A DNA stretch of 43,674 bases from NCBI GenBank assembly GCA_963204975.1, contig CAUJJC010000070.1, positions 1-43,674 on the forward strand. Direction: 5' to 3'. The stretch comes from Verrucomicrobiota bacterium. GTDB taxonomy: Bacteria; Verrucomicrobiota; Verrucomicrobiia; Verrucomicrobiales; Verrucomicrobiaceae. Below, in pieces: positions 1 through 8,248 of the stretch. Under the pieces are notes generated by a model. That model was not told where the DNA came from, made no database searches, and saw only the letters and a program-made list of their open reading frames with translations. The position numbers were made by a program, and so were the translations under genes. The number at the start of each line of letters is the position of its first letter. The stretch's first letter is position 1.

Positions 1-627
1 ATTGAGCGCATCACGAAGCAATACATCGCCTACATCGATACCTTCCAGATGCTGAACATTGAGCTGGCCAGCGAGTTCATCGTCATGGCGGCCAACCTGA
101 TGTATCTCAAAAGCCGCGAGCTGCTACCCAAGACGCTCCAGCCCCCGGAGGAGGAAGGCGAGGACAGCGATCCGCGCTGGGACCTCATCCGCCAGCTCGT
201 CGAATACAAGAAGTTCAAGGAAGCCGCCCAGTTCCTCGGCGTGCAGGAAGTGCGCGGCGATGCCTTCTTCGCCGCCAATCCCGAGCCGCCCGATCTCGAT
301 GCCCTGCCCCCTGGGATCGGTCAGGTGGGCATCTTCGATCTCATCCGCGCCTTCCAGCGCATGCTCAAGCGCTTCGAGAAGACTGATGACATCCGCGAGA
401 TCGTCGATGACCGCTACACCGTCAGCGGCAAGATCGACCACCTGCTGGAGATCATCCCCGTCGGCGCTCGGGTGAAATTTGAGACCCTTTTCACAGATGT
501 GAGCAGCCGCAGCGAGATGATCGTCACCTTCCTCGCGATGCTGGAACTCATGAAGCTCAACCACCTGCAAGTGGAGCAAGAGCATCTCCTGGGCGAGATC
601 CTGGTGGTGCGGCCTGAGAAGCAGTAA
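1..627 (+). CDS. scpA: Segregation and condensation protein A (5'-truncated)
   Basis: This is the C-terminal part of ScpA, the bacterial kleisin that bridges SMC heads and works with ScpB in chromosome condensation and segregation. The frame is open at the left edge, so the start lies outside the window. Visible family signatures are the helical N-terminal segment with [14 protein letters not shown] (about residues 27-40 of the visible part), an acidic linker, and the C-terminal winged-helix region reading [24 protein letters not shown]. That last stretch is the classic ScpA end that contacts the SMC head. The protein ends in ILVVRPEKQ. scpB is not the next gene; a Tat-exported oxidoreductase follows after 68 bp. 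The assignment is by motif recognition and is firm. The missing N-terminus is a window artefact, not a truncation. Confidence 0.93.
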   Translation: MERITKQYIAYIDTFQMLNIELASEFIVMAANLMYLKSRELLPKTLQPPEEEGEDSDPRWDLIRQLVEYKKFKEAAQFLGVQEVRGDAFFAANPEPPDLDALPPGIGQVGIFDLIRAFQRMLKRFEKTDDIREIVDDRYTVSGKIDHLLEIIPVGARVKFETLFTDVSSRSEMIVTFLAMLELMKLNHLQVEQEHLLGEILVVRPEKQ

Positions 628-695
628 TCCTGCGGTTGGCTGAGCGAACGGGGAGCGCCATCGCGTATTGGCTGCGAACTCATTCCCACCCAGCC

Positions 696-2045
696 ATGCT
701 TTCCCGCCGCCGTTTCATCGCTCAATCGTCCGCCGCAGCATCGTTGCTCGGCTTCCCTGCCATCGTCAGCAGCAAATCGCCGAACAAGAAGCTCAACATC
801 GCCTTCATCGGCGTGGGCGGTCGTGGTGGTGCCGACCTGAAGGAGGTGGCCAAGGCGACCGACATCACCAATGTGGTCGCGCTTTGCGACGTGAATGAGC
901 AGAACCTCTACCGCGCCGCCGAGCAGCATCAGGGCGCGGTGAAGTATAAGGACTTCCGCCGCCTCTACGACGATCAGAAGGACATCGACGCCGTGGTCGT
1001 CGCCACCACGGAGCACACCCATGCCTTCGCCACGATTCCCGCCTTGCAGCGCAAGCTGCCGGTGTATTGCGAGAAGCCGCTCACTCACAATGTGCGCGAA
1101 GCCGTGCTGGTGATCGAGGCTGCTGCCAAGGCAGGTGTGGCCACCCAGATGGGCACTCAGATTCATGGCATGCCGAATTACCGGCGCGTGGTCGAGCTGA
1201 TCCAGAGCGGAGCCATTGGCAAAGTGAGCGAATGCCACGTCTGGGTCTCACGCGCATGGGGACTCCAGAGCAAGGAAGACGCGGACAAGTATGGCGACAA
1301 GATGTGGGTGGCCGAGCGTCCCGCCAAGGAAGACAAGGTGCCCGAGGGGCTTGATTGGGACCTCTGGATCGGCCCGGCTCCGTATCGCCCGTTCAGCAAT
1401 GCATACTTCCCCGGACCCAAGTGGTATCGCTGGTGGGACTTTGGCAATGGCACCATGTCCGACCTCGGCAGTCACTGGAACGACCTGCCCTGGTGGGCAC
1501 TGAAGCTGGACTCCCCGCTCTCGATCGAGTCCACATCGCCCTTCGGTCCTGCCCATCCTGAGATCGCCCCTGCCTCGCTCACCGCCGTCTATGAATACGG
1601 GCCGCGCGGCGACATGCCCGCGTGCAAACTCTCCTTCCATCAGGGAGCCAACAAGCCGCAGATCTGGCACGAGACCCCCGACATCCAGAAGTGGCAAAAC
1701 GCCGTCCTGTTCATCGGTGACAAAGGGATGCTCATCTCCGACTACGGTAAGCATCAACTCCTGCCGGAGAAGGACTTCAAGGACTTCACGCCGCCCAAGC
1801 CTTTCATTCCCGATTCTCCAGGCCAGCACCAGGAATGGCTGGATGCCATCGTCCACGGCACGCCCACGGGCAGCCCCTTCGCCACGTATGCAGGGCCGCT
1901 CACCATTGCCAATCACCTGGGCAATGTGGCCTACCGCACGGGCAAGAAAATCCTCTGGGATGGCAAGGCCAGCAAGGTCACGAACACCACGGATGCTGAC
2001 CGGTTCCTTGGGCGCGAACCACGCGCCGGATGGAAGCTCGGATGA
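696..2045 (+). CDS. Tat-exported Gfo/Idh/MocA family oxidoreductase
   Basis: A predicted NAD(P)-dependent sugar or polyol oxidoreductase of the Gfo/Idh/MocA family, 449 residues. The ATG at 696 is chosen because it starts directly with a twin-arginine signal ([10 protein letters not shown]) and a hydrophobic stretch to about residue 24. An in-frame ATG 60 bp upstream would put 20 non-signal residues in front. The Rossmann loop GVGGRGG is at residues 39-45, and the EKP motif, whose Lys is a family catalytic residue, is at 126-128, followed by LTHN. The C-terminal half is the usual alpha/beta substrate domain. The family normally binds the cofactor tightly when exported (as in glucose-fructose oxidoreductase), which suits a periplasmic location. 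The substrate cannot be told. A second, divergent copy lies at 3300-4742 beyond the desaturase. Confidence 0.9.
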   Translation: MLSRRRFIAQSSAAASLLGFPAIVSSKSPNKKLNIAFIGVGGRGGADLKEVAKATDITNVVALCDVNEQNLYRAAEQHQGAVKYKDFRRLYDDQKDIDAVVVATTEHTHAFATIPALQRKLPVYCEKPLTHNVREAVLVIEAAAKAGVATQMGTQIHGMPNYRRVVELIQSGAIGKVSECHVWVSRAWGLQSKEDADKYGDKMWVAERPAKEDKVPEGLDWDLWIGPAPYRPFSNAYFPGPKWYRWWDFGNGTMSDLGSHWNDLPWWALKLDSPLSIESTSPFGPAHPEIAPASLTAVYEYGPRGDMPACKLSFHQGANKPQIWHETPDIQKWQNAVLFIGDKGMLISDYGKHQLLPEKDFKDFTPPKPFIPDSPGQHQEWLDAIVHGTPTGSPFATYAGPLTIANHLGNVAYRTGKKILWDGKASKVTNTTDADRFLGREPRAGWKLG

Positions 2046-2165
2046 TCCGACGAACCCAATTCCAGCGCGGAGAAGCACCAGCCAGGGGCAGGAATACCGG
2101 TTGCGAAACAGGGGTTTGTCCCGCACATAAGCGCGCCTTCCAGCCAACCCCAGTCTTTACGTCCA

Positions 2166-3173
2166 GTGTCTTCTGATTCAGCTTCCGCCACTGTCGGTCA
2201 GCCCAAGTCCTTTTTGGGTCGTGTCTGCAACGCCACCCTCATCATGCTCAAGCAATGGTGGGACTCCGATTATCATCCCGAAGGCGTGGAGGTGGTGATG
2301 AACAAGCCCGAGGCCGTGGACATGAAGCGCACCATGCCCTTCATCATCCTGCACCTGTGCTGCCTGTTTGTCTTCGTCGTCGGTTTCAGTTGGTTCGCCT
2401 TCTTCGCCGCGATCGCGTTTTACGCCTTCCGCATGTTCGCGATCACGGCCTTTTATCATCGCTACTTCTCCCATCGCGCCTACAAGACCTCTCGCGTGGG
2501 CCAGTTCATGTTCGCATTGATCGGGAACATGGCCTGCCAGCGCGGTGCGCTGTGGTGGGCCTCCACCCATCGCCATCACCACAAGCACAGCGATGACGAG
2601 CAGGACATCCACTCGCCACGCCACAAGGGCTTCCTCTGGTCCCACATCGGCTGGATCACCAGCCAGCGGAACTTCCCCACGGACTATAGCCGCATCAAGG
2701 ACCTCGCCCGCTTCCCGGAACTCGTGTTCCTCAATCGCCACGACTTCTTTATCCCCGTCATCATGGGGGCCTCGATTTACGGCATCGGCATGTTGCTGGA
2801 AAAATACTTCCCTGGGCTGAACTGCACGGCTGGCCAGCTCTTCGTCTGGTGCTTCTTCATCAGCACGGTCGCCCTGATGCACGGCACCTTCTTCATCAAC
2901 TCACTGGCCCACGTCTTCGGTCGCAAGCGCTTCAAGACCACCGACGACAGCCGCAACAGCTTCCTCCTCGCCATCATCACGCTGGGCGAAGGCTGGCACA
3001 ATAATCACCACCGTTATCAATACAGCGCCCGCCAGGGCTTTTTCTGGTGGGAGATCGACGTGAGCTACTACGTGCTCAAGGTGCTCTCCTGGTTCCACAT
3101 CGTCTGGGACCTCCAGCCCGTGCCTTCCCGCATCTACGCTGAGGCCAAAGACCTGACCACCCCGCAGCACTAG
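2166..3173 (+). CDS. Integral-membrane fatty acid (acyl-CoA/delta-9 type) desaturase
   Basis: A 335-residue membrane di-iron desaturase that introduces a double bond into acyl chains, probably a delta-9-like enzyme adjusting membrane fluidity. The three histidine boxes are all present: HRYFSH at 98-103, HRHHH at 135-139 and HNNHH at 278-282. Between them are hydrophobic stretches (about 57-95 and 185-245) matching the four-helix topology of the family. The start is taken as GTG at 2166 because the extra N-terminus is plausible and the frame is closed upstream. An alternative ATG at 2244 would remove 26 residues without touching any motif, and no clear ribosome site decides between them. The gene is followed by a strong terminator, so it is probably the end of its transcript. 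Confidence 0.9.
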   Translation: MSSDSASATVGQPKSFLGRVCNATLIMLKQWWDSDYHPEGVEVVMNKPEAVDMKRTMPFIILHLCCLFVFVVGFSWFAFFAAIAFYAFRMFAITAFYHRYFSHRAYKTSRVGQFMFALIGNMACQRGALWWASTHRHHHKHSDDEQDIHSPRHKGFLWSHIGWITSQRNFPTDYSRIKDLARFPELVFLNRHDFFIPVIMGASIYGIGMLLEKYFPGLNCTAGQLFVWCFFISTVALMHGTFFINSLAHVFGRKRFKTTDDSRNSFLLAIITLGEGWHNNHHRYQYSARQGFFWWEIDVSYYVLKVLSWFHIVWDLQPVPSRIYAEAKDLTTPQH

Positions 3174-3200
3174 CACAGGGTTTCATCCTTCGTTTTCGAC

Positions 3201-3235
3201 AGCGCCGCCCGGTTCATCGCCCGGCGGCGCTTTTT
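3201..3235 (+). terminator. Rho-independent terminator after the desaturase
   Basis: A 9-bp perfect GC stem (AGCGCCGCC at 3201-3209 pairing with GGCGGCGCT at 3223-3231) encloses a 13-nt loop with possible extra GG:CC pairs. It runs directly into five T residues. It lies 28 bp after the desaturase stop and before the second oxidoreductase, separating the two transcripts. Confidence 0.85.
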
Positions 3236-3299
3236 GTTGGAATGAGGCGCTTGATAGAGCCGTCGCAAGCAAGCTCCCTGCTGCCACGTTGATAGGCGC

Positions 3300-4742
3300 A
3301 TGTCCTCACGCCGCCGTTTCATCCAGCAGTCCGTCGCCGCCAGCACGGGAGTCTTTTACATTGCCAAAACCTCGTGGGCCAAGAGCCCAGGCGATTCGAT
3401 CAATGTCGCCGTCATCGGCTTCAACGGCCGGGGTGGCAGTCACATCAGTGGCTACAAGGGCCTCAAGAAGGAGGGCGTCAATGTCGCCGCTCTCTGCGAT
3501 GTGGATCAGAAGGTGCTTGATCGCGGCCTGAGCGGGCTCGACAAGGACAAGATCAAAGCCAAGGGCTACACCGATCTGCGCAAGCTGCTCGAGAACAAAG
3601 ACATCGACGCCGTCAGCATTGCCACCCCCAATCACTGGCACTCACTCGCCTCGATCTGGGCCATGCAAGCAGGCAAGGATGTGTATGTGGAGAAGCCCGT
3701 CTCCCACAACGTCTGGGAAGGACGCCAGATGGTGAAGTGGGCACGCAAGCTGGGCAAGATCGTGCAAACCGGCACCCAGGCCCGTTCCAGCCGCGAGGGC
3801 ATTTTTGCTGCCGTGAAATGGGTGCAGGAGGGCAACCTCGGAGCCATCAAGCTCTCGCGTGGTCTGTGCTACAAACGCCGCGCCAGCATTGGCAAAGCCG
3901 AAGGCGAACAAGCTATCCCAGACACCATCGACTACGATCTCTGGTGCGGCCCCGCGCCAAAGACCGGCCTCACCCGGAAGAAGCTGCACTACGACTGGCA
4001 CTGGACGTGGAACTACGGCAACGGCGACCTCGGCAACCAGGGCATCCATCAGATGGACATCGCGCGCTGGTTCCTCGGTGAGATGCAGCTTGCACCCGTC
4101 GTCTGGAGCATGGGCGGACGTCTTGGCTATGAAGACGATGGCGAGACCGCCAATACCCAGATCGTGTATCACGGCTACGAAAAGGCACCGCTCATCTTTG
4201 AAGTGCGCGGGCTGCCGTCATCGAAGGACAGCAAGGACATGGACAAGCTCAAGGGCGCAGGTGTGGGAGTGATCGTCGAATGCGAAAAGGGTTACGTGGT
4301 GGTGCCCAGCTATGGATCAGCCATCGCCTACGATCCCTCGGGCAAGGTCATCAAGGAGTGGAAGGGCGCTGATGATCACTTCAAGAACTTCGTCAACGCC
4401 TGCCGCAGCCGCCGGATCGACGACCTGCACGCCGACATCCTGGAGGGTCACCTTTCCAGCGCGCTCTGCCACACGGGCAACATCAGCTACCGTCTTGGCC
4501 AACAACAAAACCCCAATGAGATCCTCGAGAAGATCAAAGGCGAGCGCTTTGCCGCTGAGTCCTTCGAGCGCATGAAGGAGCATCTGGCGAAGAACGATGT
4601 GGACATCGCGAAGGACAAACTCACCCTCGGCCCCGTGCTCAAGTTTGATCCCGTTGCGGAGCAATTCATCGACAACGAGGCCGCGAATGCCCAGGTGAAG
4701 CCCAAGTATCGCGAGCCCTTTGTCGTGCCCGAGGCCGTCTAA
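3300..4742 (+). CDS. Tat-exported Gfo/Idh/MocA family oxidoreductase (second copy)
   Basis: A 480-residue oxidoreductase of the Gfo/Idh/MocA family. It begins with a twin-arginine signal (SSRRRFIQQS) and a hydrophobic core to about residue 28, so it is likely folded with its NAD(P) cofactor and exported. The nucleotide-binding loop is GFNGRGG at 40-46 and the catalytic EKP motif is at 131-133. It shares family layout with the gene at 696 but differs widely in sequence and has a longer C-terminus (GPVLKFDPVAEQF and beyond), so the two are not a recent duplication. Proteins of this kind are greatly expanded in Planctomycetes and Verrucomicrobia and are mostly uncharacterised. The substrate is unknown. 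The ATG at 3300 is the natural start because the Tat motif follows it at once. Confidence 0.9.
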   Translation: MSSRRRFIQQSVAASTGVFYIAKTSWAKSPGDSINVAVIGFNGRGGSHISGYKGLKKEGVNVAALCDVDQKVLDRGLSGLDKDKIKAKGYTDLRKLLENKDIDAVSIATPNHWHSLASIWAMQAGKDVYVEKPVSHNVWEGRQMVKWARKLGKIVQTGTQARSSREGIFAAVKWVQEGNLGAIKLSRGLCYKRRASIGKAEGEQAIPDTIDYDLWCGPAPKTGLTRKKLHYDWHWTWNYGNGDLGNQGIHQMDIARWFLGEMQLAPVVWSMGGRLGYEDDGETANTQIVYHGYEKAPLIFEVRGLPSSKDSKDMDKLKGAGVGVIVECEKGYVVVPSYGSAIAYDPSGKVIKEWKGADDHFKNFVNACRSRRIDDLHADILEGHLSSALCHTGNISYRLGQQQNPNEILEKIKGERFAAESFERMKEHLAKNDVDIAKDKLTLGPVLKFDPVAEQFIDNEAANAQVKPKYREPFVVPEAV

Positions 4743-4835
4743 AGCCCTTCCCAGCGCCCGCTGCGCAGATAAATCCCGCCTTTGGAGAACCAGCTTGCCA
4801 AGGGCGGGAGTCCCCGCATATTCCGCACCCCTCGT

Positions 4836-5399
4836 ATGGACCTTCTTATCACGTTGCTCACCATTGTTGAGGTGCTGGTTTGCCTGCTCCTCATTCTTAT
4901 CATCCTCATGCAGCGCCCGCGTCAGGAAGGCCTCGGCGCATCCTTCGGCGAAGGTGTGACCAACCAGATGTGGGGAGCCCAGACCACGAACGTTTTGCAG
5001 AAAGGCACGGGCTGGCTCGCTGGCGCACTTTTCGTCATCACTCTGGTGCTCGCCTCGCTGATCGCGAAGAAGCACAACAACAAGAAGGGTGATCCTATCT
5101 TCACCGCGAAGCCCGCCGCTGCCGCACCTGCGGCTCCGACTCCTGCTCCCGCTCCAGCACCTGCTGCGAATCAACCTGGCACTACCCCAGCTCCTGCGGC
5201 CACTGCGACACCTGCACCTGCAACCCCCAAGGCTGAGGCGAAGGCCGACGCGCCCAAACCTGCGGCCCCTGCACCAGCAACTACTCCGAAGGCTGACGCT
5301 CCGAAAGTAGAAGCCCCCAAGCCCGCAACTCCAGCAGCGGCACCAAAGGCCGAAGCTCCCAAGCCTGCGGCTACTCCCGCCCCAGCGCCGGCGAAGTAA
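4836..5399 (+). CDS. secG: Preprotein translocase subunit SecG with long low-complexity tail
   Basis: SecG is the small auxiliary subunit of the SecYEG protein-export channel. The ATG at 4836 (MDLLITLLTIVEVLVC) is chosen over an in-frame ATG at 4782 because it begins directly with the first membrane helix. The core has helix 1 (about 3-26), the diagnostic loop with QRPRQEGLGASFGEG and helix 2 (about 66-86), ending at KKHNNKK. About 100 further residues are almost only Ala, Pro, Lys, Thr, Glu and Asp, with repeated KAEAPKPA- and KADAPK-like units. The whole protein is 187 residues against roughly 75-110 for ordinary SecG. In the known SecG topology both ends face the periplasm, so the tail would be periplasmic. 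A strong terminator follows. Confidence 0.93.
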   Translation: MDLLITLLTIVEVLVCLLLILIILMQRPRQEGLGASFGEGVTNQMWGAQTTNVLQKGTGWLAGALFVITLVLASLIAKKHNNKKGDPIFTAKPAAAAPAAPTPAPAPAPAANQPGTTPAPAATATPAPATPKAEAKADAPKPAAPAPATTPKADAPKVEAPKPATPAAAPKAEAPKPAATPAPAPAK

Positions 5400-5424
5400 G
5401 CTCCCCTCCATCTTTTGATCTTCG

Positions 5425-5460
5425 AAAGCGTGCCGTGGTTTCACCCGGCACGCTTTTCTT
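5425..5460 (+). terminator. Rho-independent terminator after secG
   Basis: An 11-bp perfect stem (AAAGCGTGCCG at 5425-5435 with CGGCACGCTTT at 5446-5456) and a 10-nt loop are followed by a T-rich run (TTTTCTTTT). It lies 25 bp after the secG stop and closes that transcript. Confidence 0.87.
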
Positions 5461-5582
5461 TTGGGAGCATCAGAGCCACTGCGAGGGCGAAAGTGCTCAG
5501 CAACCGCGTGCTTTGCATTGACGATGACTTGGCAATGTGAAGAATCGCTCGCCCTCACTGTTGGCCACTTTGGTTCGTCCCC

Positions 5583-7310
5583 ATGCAAACTCCTTGGCAA
5601 ATTCTGGAACTCGATCCCCGTTCCGCCTCCGAGAAGGATGTGAAGATCGCGTATGCCCGGTTGGTGAAGCAGCATCGCCCGGACACAGATCCTGAGGGCT
5701 TTCGCCGAGTGCGTGAGGCGTATGAGATCGGGCTGGAAGTAATTCGCGGCGTCTCAGCAGAGACCCCTCCGCCAGCGCCGCCTCCTTCTCCAGAAGGAAC
5801 TTCGATTTCGGAAAATGAAGCTCGCGTCGAAGCCTCCGCAGAGCCTGAGTTCCAGACTCTCATCGAAGCGGAGCAGCTCGTGGCCAAGGCCGAGGCGGCC
5901 AAGGATTTCCACGCCATGACCAAGGCGATTGGCAGCCTGTTTTTCACCTGCCGCCTTATTGATCCCGGCACAGCGGGGATTCGCCTGTGGCAGCAGAGCC
6001 TGCATCGGGTGACTCAGGGCCGCAGTGAACTGGTGGCAGCGGGAGTGACCACATCGCAATTGATTGCGGAGATGGAGGCCGGTAGTTCCCTCATCGCCCA
6101 TGCCTGCATGTCGCAATGGGAAGCGGTGCATGATGTGGGCTCGATGATCCAGCTTGCCGATTCGATGCTGACGGAGCCGCAGCGGCTCAATGCCCCGGAG
6201 GCCGCGATCGTGGCCCTGCGCCTCGCGCTGGAGACGGGGTTTGCCTCCCCGGCGCTGTCGATGCGGCTGGTGAACTTCGCATTCCCTCACCTTGATCGCG
6301 AAACACGAGAGCAATTGCTGCCGCGCGTGGAGCAGCAGTCCCAGCTCGGGGCCACCTTCGCAGGCTTTCGTGAAGACCAACTCGCGTTCTGGCACCAGCG
6401 CTTCCGCCGCTCGAATGCGGACTGGAATTGGAACGACCCTGCCTCCGACGCTGCCATCGAATACCTCGCTTCGTCGCGGGAGCGGCAATGGCCGGGCTAT
6501 GCATCCATTCGCGGCATCACTCCGGCAGCATGGTATGACCGGCTTGAGACAGCGCTCGACCGCAAGCGACCAGCCACCGTCTCCCGCGAGAGCACCGAGA
6601 CCGCGAGCCCGCCCGCCGCATCATCGAAGTCGAGCGGACGGATTTGGCTCAACCTGATCTGGGTCATTCCTCTGCTCGTTTTCTGGGCCGCACGAGGGCT
6701 CCTTCCTGCTGACCCGAAAAGCAAACGCCCCGTGTCGTCCACATCCCCTGGATGGGCTGCGATCAGCACCAACGAGTCCGCTCCTTCAGCCCTTCCCGTG
6801 GCACCTCGATTTGACTTTGAAGCTGGTCGCGCAGCCTGCCAAGCACGAGCGGACGAACTGGTGAAGATGCCTGGGGTCTCGCCGTGGAATCAGCTTCTCT
6901 GCACGATGGAGAAGAACTCGCCTGTGCCTGAGGAGAATCTGAAACAGGGCATCGAGACGCCAGCCATCACTGCGCTACGCATGGAAATTCAGAAGCTCCT
7001 CCACGGCATCGCCCTGGCCGAGACGAACCCGATGATCGAGCACTCGCTGCTGGAATTCCTCATCATGAATCCGGGCACGAGCGAGATCCTCAAGCAGGAG
7101 GCGCTTTACCGTCAGGTCACCACCCTGCCGCCCTCCGTCTTCATTCCCATCTGGCAAAAAGCAGTCCAGGGTAGTGCGGACCATGTGCGCCTGATCGGAC
7201 GAACGGCCCAGTGGTTCATCACCAATCACGGCAATGATTTTTCTCTCACCTCCTCCGAGCGCCAAGAGCTGGAGATCCTCACACGCGGACCGCAGCCCAA
7301 GGCCCCCTGA
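5583..7310 (+). CDS. J-like domain protein with one membrane segment, function unknown
   Basis: A 575-residue protein with a DnaJ-like N-terminus at about residues 2-60 (MQTPWQILELD, then AYARLVKQHRPDTDP and FRRVREAYE). The usual J-domain His-Pro-Asp is replaced by Arg-Pro-Asp at 32-34, with a His just before it at 31. The HPD tripeptide is needed to stimulate Hsp70 ATPase, so classic co-chaperone activity is doubtful. The J-like part is followed by a Pro/Glu-rich linker and a helical region. One transmembrane helix (about 354-373, IWLNLIWVIPLLVFWAARGLL) precedes an uncharacterised helical C-terminal domain. There is no signal peptide, so the J-like part is probably cytoplasmic and the C-terminus external. 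The gene stands alone after the secG terminator; the esterase follows 65 bp later. Its function is not known. Confidence 0.72.
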   Translation: MQTPWQILELDPRSASEKDVKIAYARLVKQHRPDTDPEGFRRVREAYEIGLEVIRGVSAETPPPAPPPSPEGTSISENEARVEASAEPEFQTLIEAEQLVAKAEAAKDFHAMTKAIGSLFFTCRLIDPGTAGIRLWQQSLHRVTQGRSELVAAGVTTSQLIAEMEAGSSLIAHACMSQWEAVHDVGSMIQLADSMLTEPQRLNAPEAAIVALRLALETGFASPALSMRLVNFAFPHLDRETREQLLPRVEQQSQLGATFAGFREDQLAFWHQRFRRSNADWNWNDPASDAAIEYLASSRERQWPGYASIRGITPAAWYDRLETALDRKRPATVSRESTETASPPAASSKSSGRIWLNLIWVIPLLVFWAARGLLPADPKSKRPVSSTSPGWAAISTNESAPSALPVAPRFDFEAGRAACQARADELVKMPGVSPWNQLLCTMEKNSPVPEENLKQGIETPAITALRMEIQKLLHGIALAETNPMIEHSLLEFLIMNPGTSEILKQEALYRQVTTLPPSVFIPIWQKAVQGSADHVRLIGRTAQWFITNHGNDFSLTSSERQELEILTRGPQPKAP

Positions 7311-7375
7311 GAAACGGCATCGTCCGTCGGACTGCGCAAGATGCGGCACAGCGTGCTCGTTGAGCCCAGCCCTTC

Positions 7376-8242
7376 ATGAAAATCCTGCCCGTCCTCTCCG
7401 CCTTCCTCCTGGCCTTCACGCCCGCCTTCGCTGCTCCACAAGACGATCAATACGTCCTCGGCCCTGACTCCCAGGTGAAGCCCGTTGTGCCCCAGGGCAA
7501 GGTGACCACGCATCAATGGACAGAGAGTAAAATCTACCCCGGCACAGTGCGCGACTACGCGGTGTATGTGCCCGCGCAGTATGACAAGGCCAAGCCCGCC
7601 GCCCTGATGGTCTTCCAGGATGGCATGGGTATGGTTGGCGAGAAGGGGCAGTTCCGCGCTGCGACCGTGTTCGACAATCTGATCGCTGCTGGCGAGATGC
7701 CTGTGACCATTGGCATCTTCATCAATCCCGGCATGTTCCCCTCGGCGAAGCCCGGCGAGAAGGGCCGCAGCAATCGCAGCTTCGAATACGACTCGCTCGG
7801 CGATCTGTATTCGCGTTTCCTCCTCGAAGAGATCCTGCCCGAAGTGGGCAAGAGCTACCACCTCACCACCGATCCCGAAATGCGCGCGATCTGTGGCAAC
7901 AGCAGCGGCGGCATCTGCGCCTTCACCGTTGCCTGGGAGCATCCCGAAGCCTTCCGCAAGGTGGTGAGCCACATCGGTTCATTCACCAATATTCGCGGCG
8001 GCCATGTGTATCCGGCCTTGGTCCGCAAAACCGAGAAGAAGCCGATTCGCGTGTTTCTTCAAGATGGACGCAACGACCTCGACAACCAGTTCGGCAACTG
8101 GCCGCTGGCCAACCAGGACATGGCGGCCTCGCTCAAGTTCGCAGGCTACGATTACAAGTTCGTGTTCGGTGAAGGCACGCACAATGGCAAGCATGGCGGT
8201 GCTCTGCTGCCAGACACACTGCGCTGGCTCTGGCGGAAGTAA
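7376..8242 (+). CDS. Secreted esterase, enterochelin-esterase/D-type alpha/beta hydrolase
   Basis: A 288-residue secreted hydrolase of the putative esterase (Fes/IroE/feruloyl esterase) branch of the alpha/beta fold. It has a signal peptide (residues 1 to about 20, ending AFAA), a short beta region around [14 protein letters not shown], and VFQDG at 79-83. The nucleophile elbow is GNSSGG with Ser at about 176. A late acid lies in QDGRNDLDN and a late His in [11 protein letters not shown]. The family cleaves ester bonds in siderophores, ferulates or acetylated glycans; the context gives no siderophore genes, so a carbohydrate or phenolic ester is likelier. It converges on the PBP gene with only 6 bp between stop codons, so no dedicated terminator fits between them. 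Confidence 0.85.
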   Translation: MKILPVLSAFLLAFTPAFAAPQDDQYVLGPDSQVKPVVPQGKVTTHQWTESKIYPGTVRDYAVYVPAQYDKAKPAALMVFQDGMGMVGEKGQFRAATVFDNLIAAGEMPVTIGIFINPGMFPSAKPGEKGRSNRSFEYDSLGDLYSRFLLEEILPEVGKSYHLTTDPEMRAICGNSSGGICAFTVAWEHPEAFRKVVSHIGSFTNIRGGHVYPALVRKTEKKPIRVFLQDGRNDLDNQFGNWPLANQDMAASLKFAGYDYKFVFGEGTHNGKHGGALLPDTLRWLWRK

Positions 8243-8248
8243 GGTGTG

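Noticed and set aside
4317..5675. A 452-codon minus-strand frame spanning the end of the oxidoreductase and secG
   Set aside because: It crosses a terminator and is antisense to two well-supported genes. Its Arg/Ser/Gly-rich middle is just the complement of the secG Ala/Pro tail.
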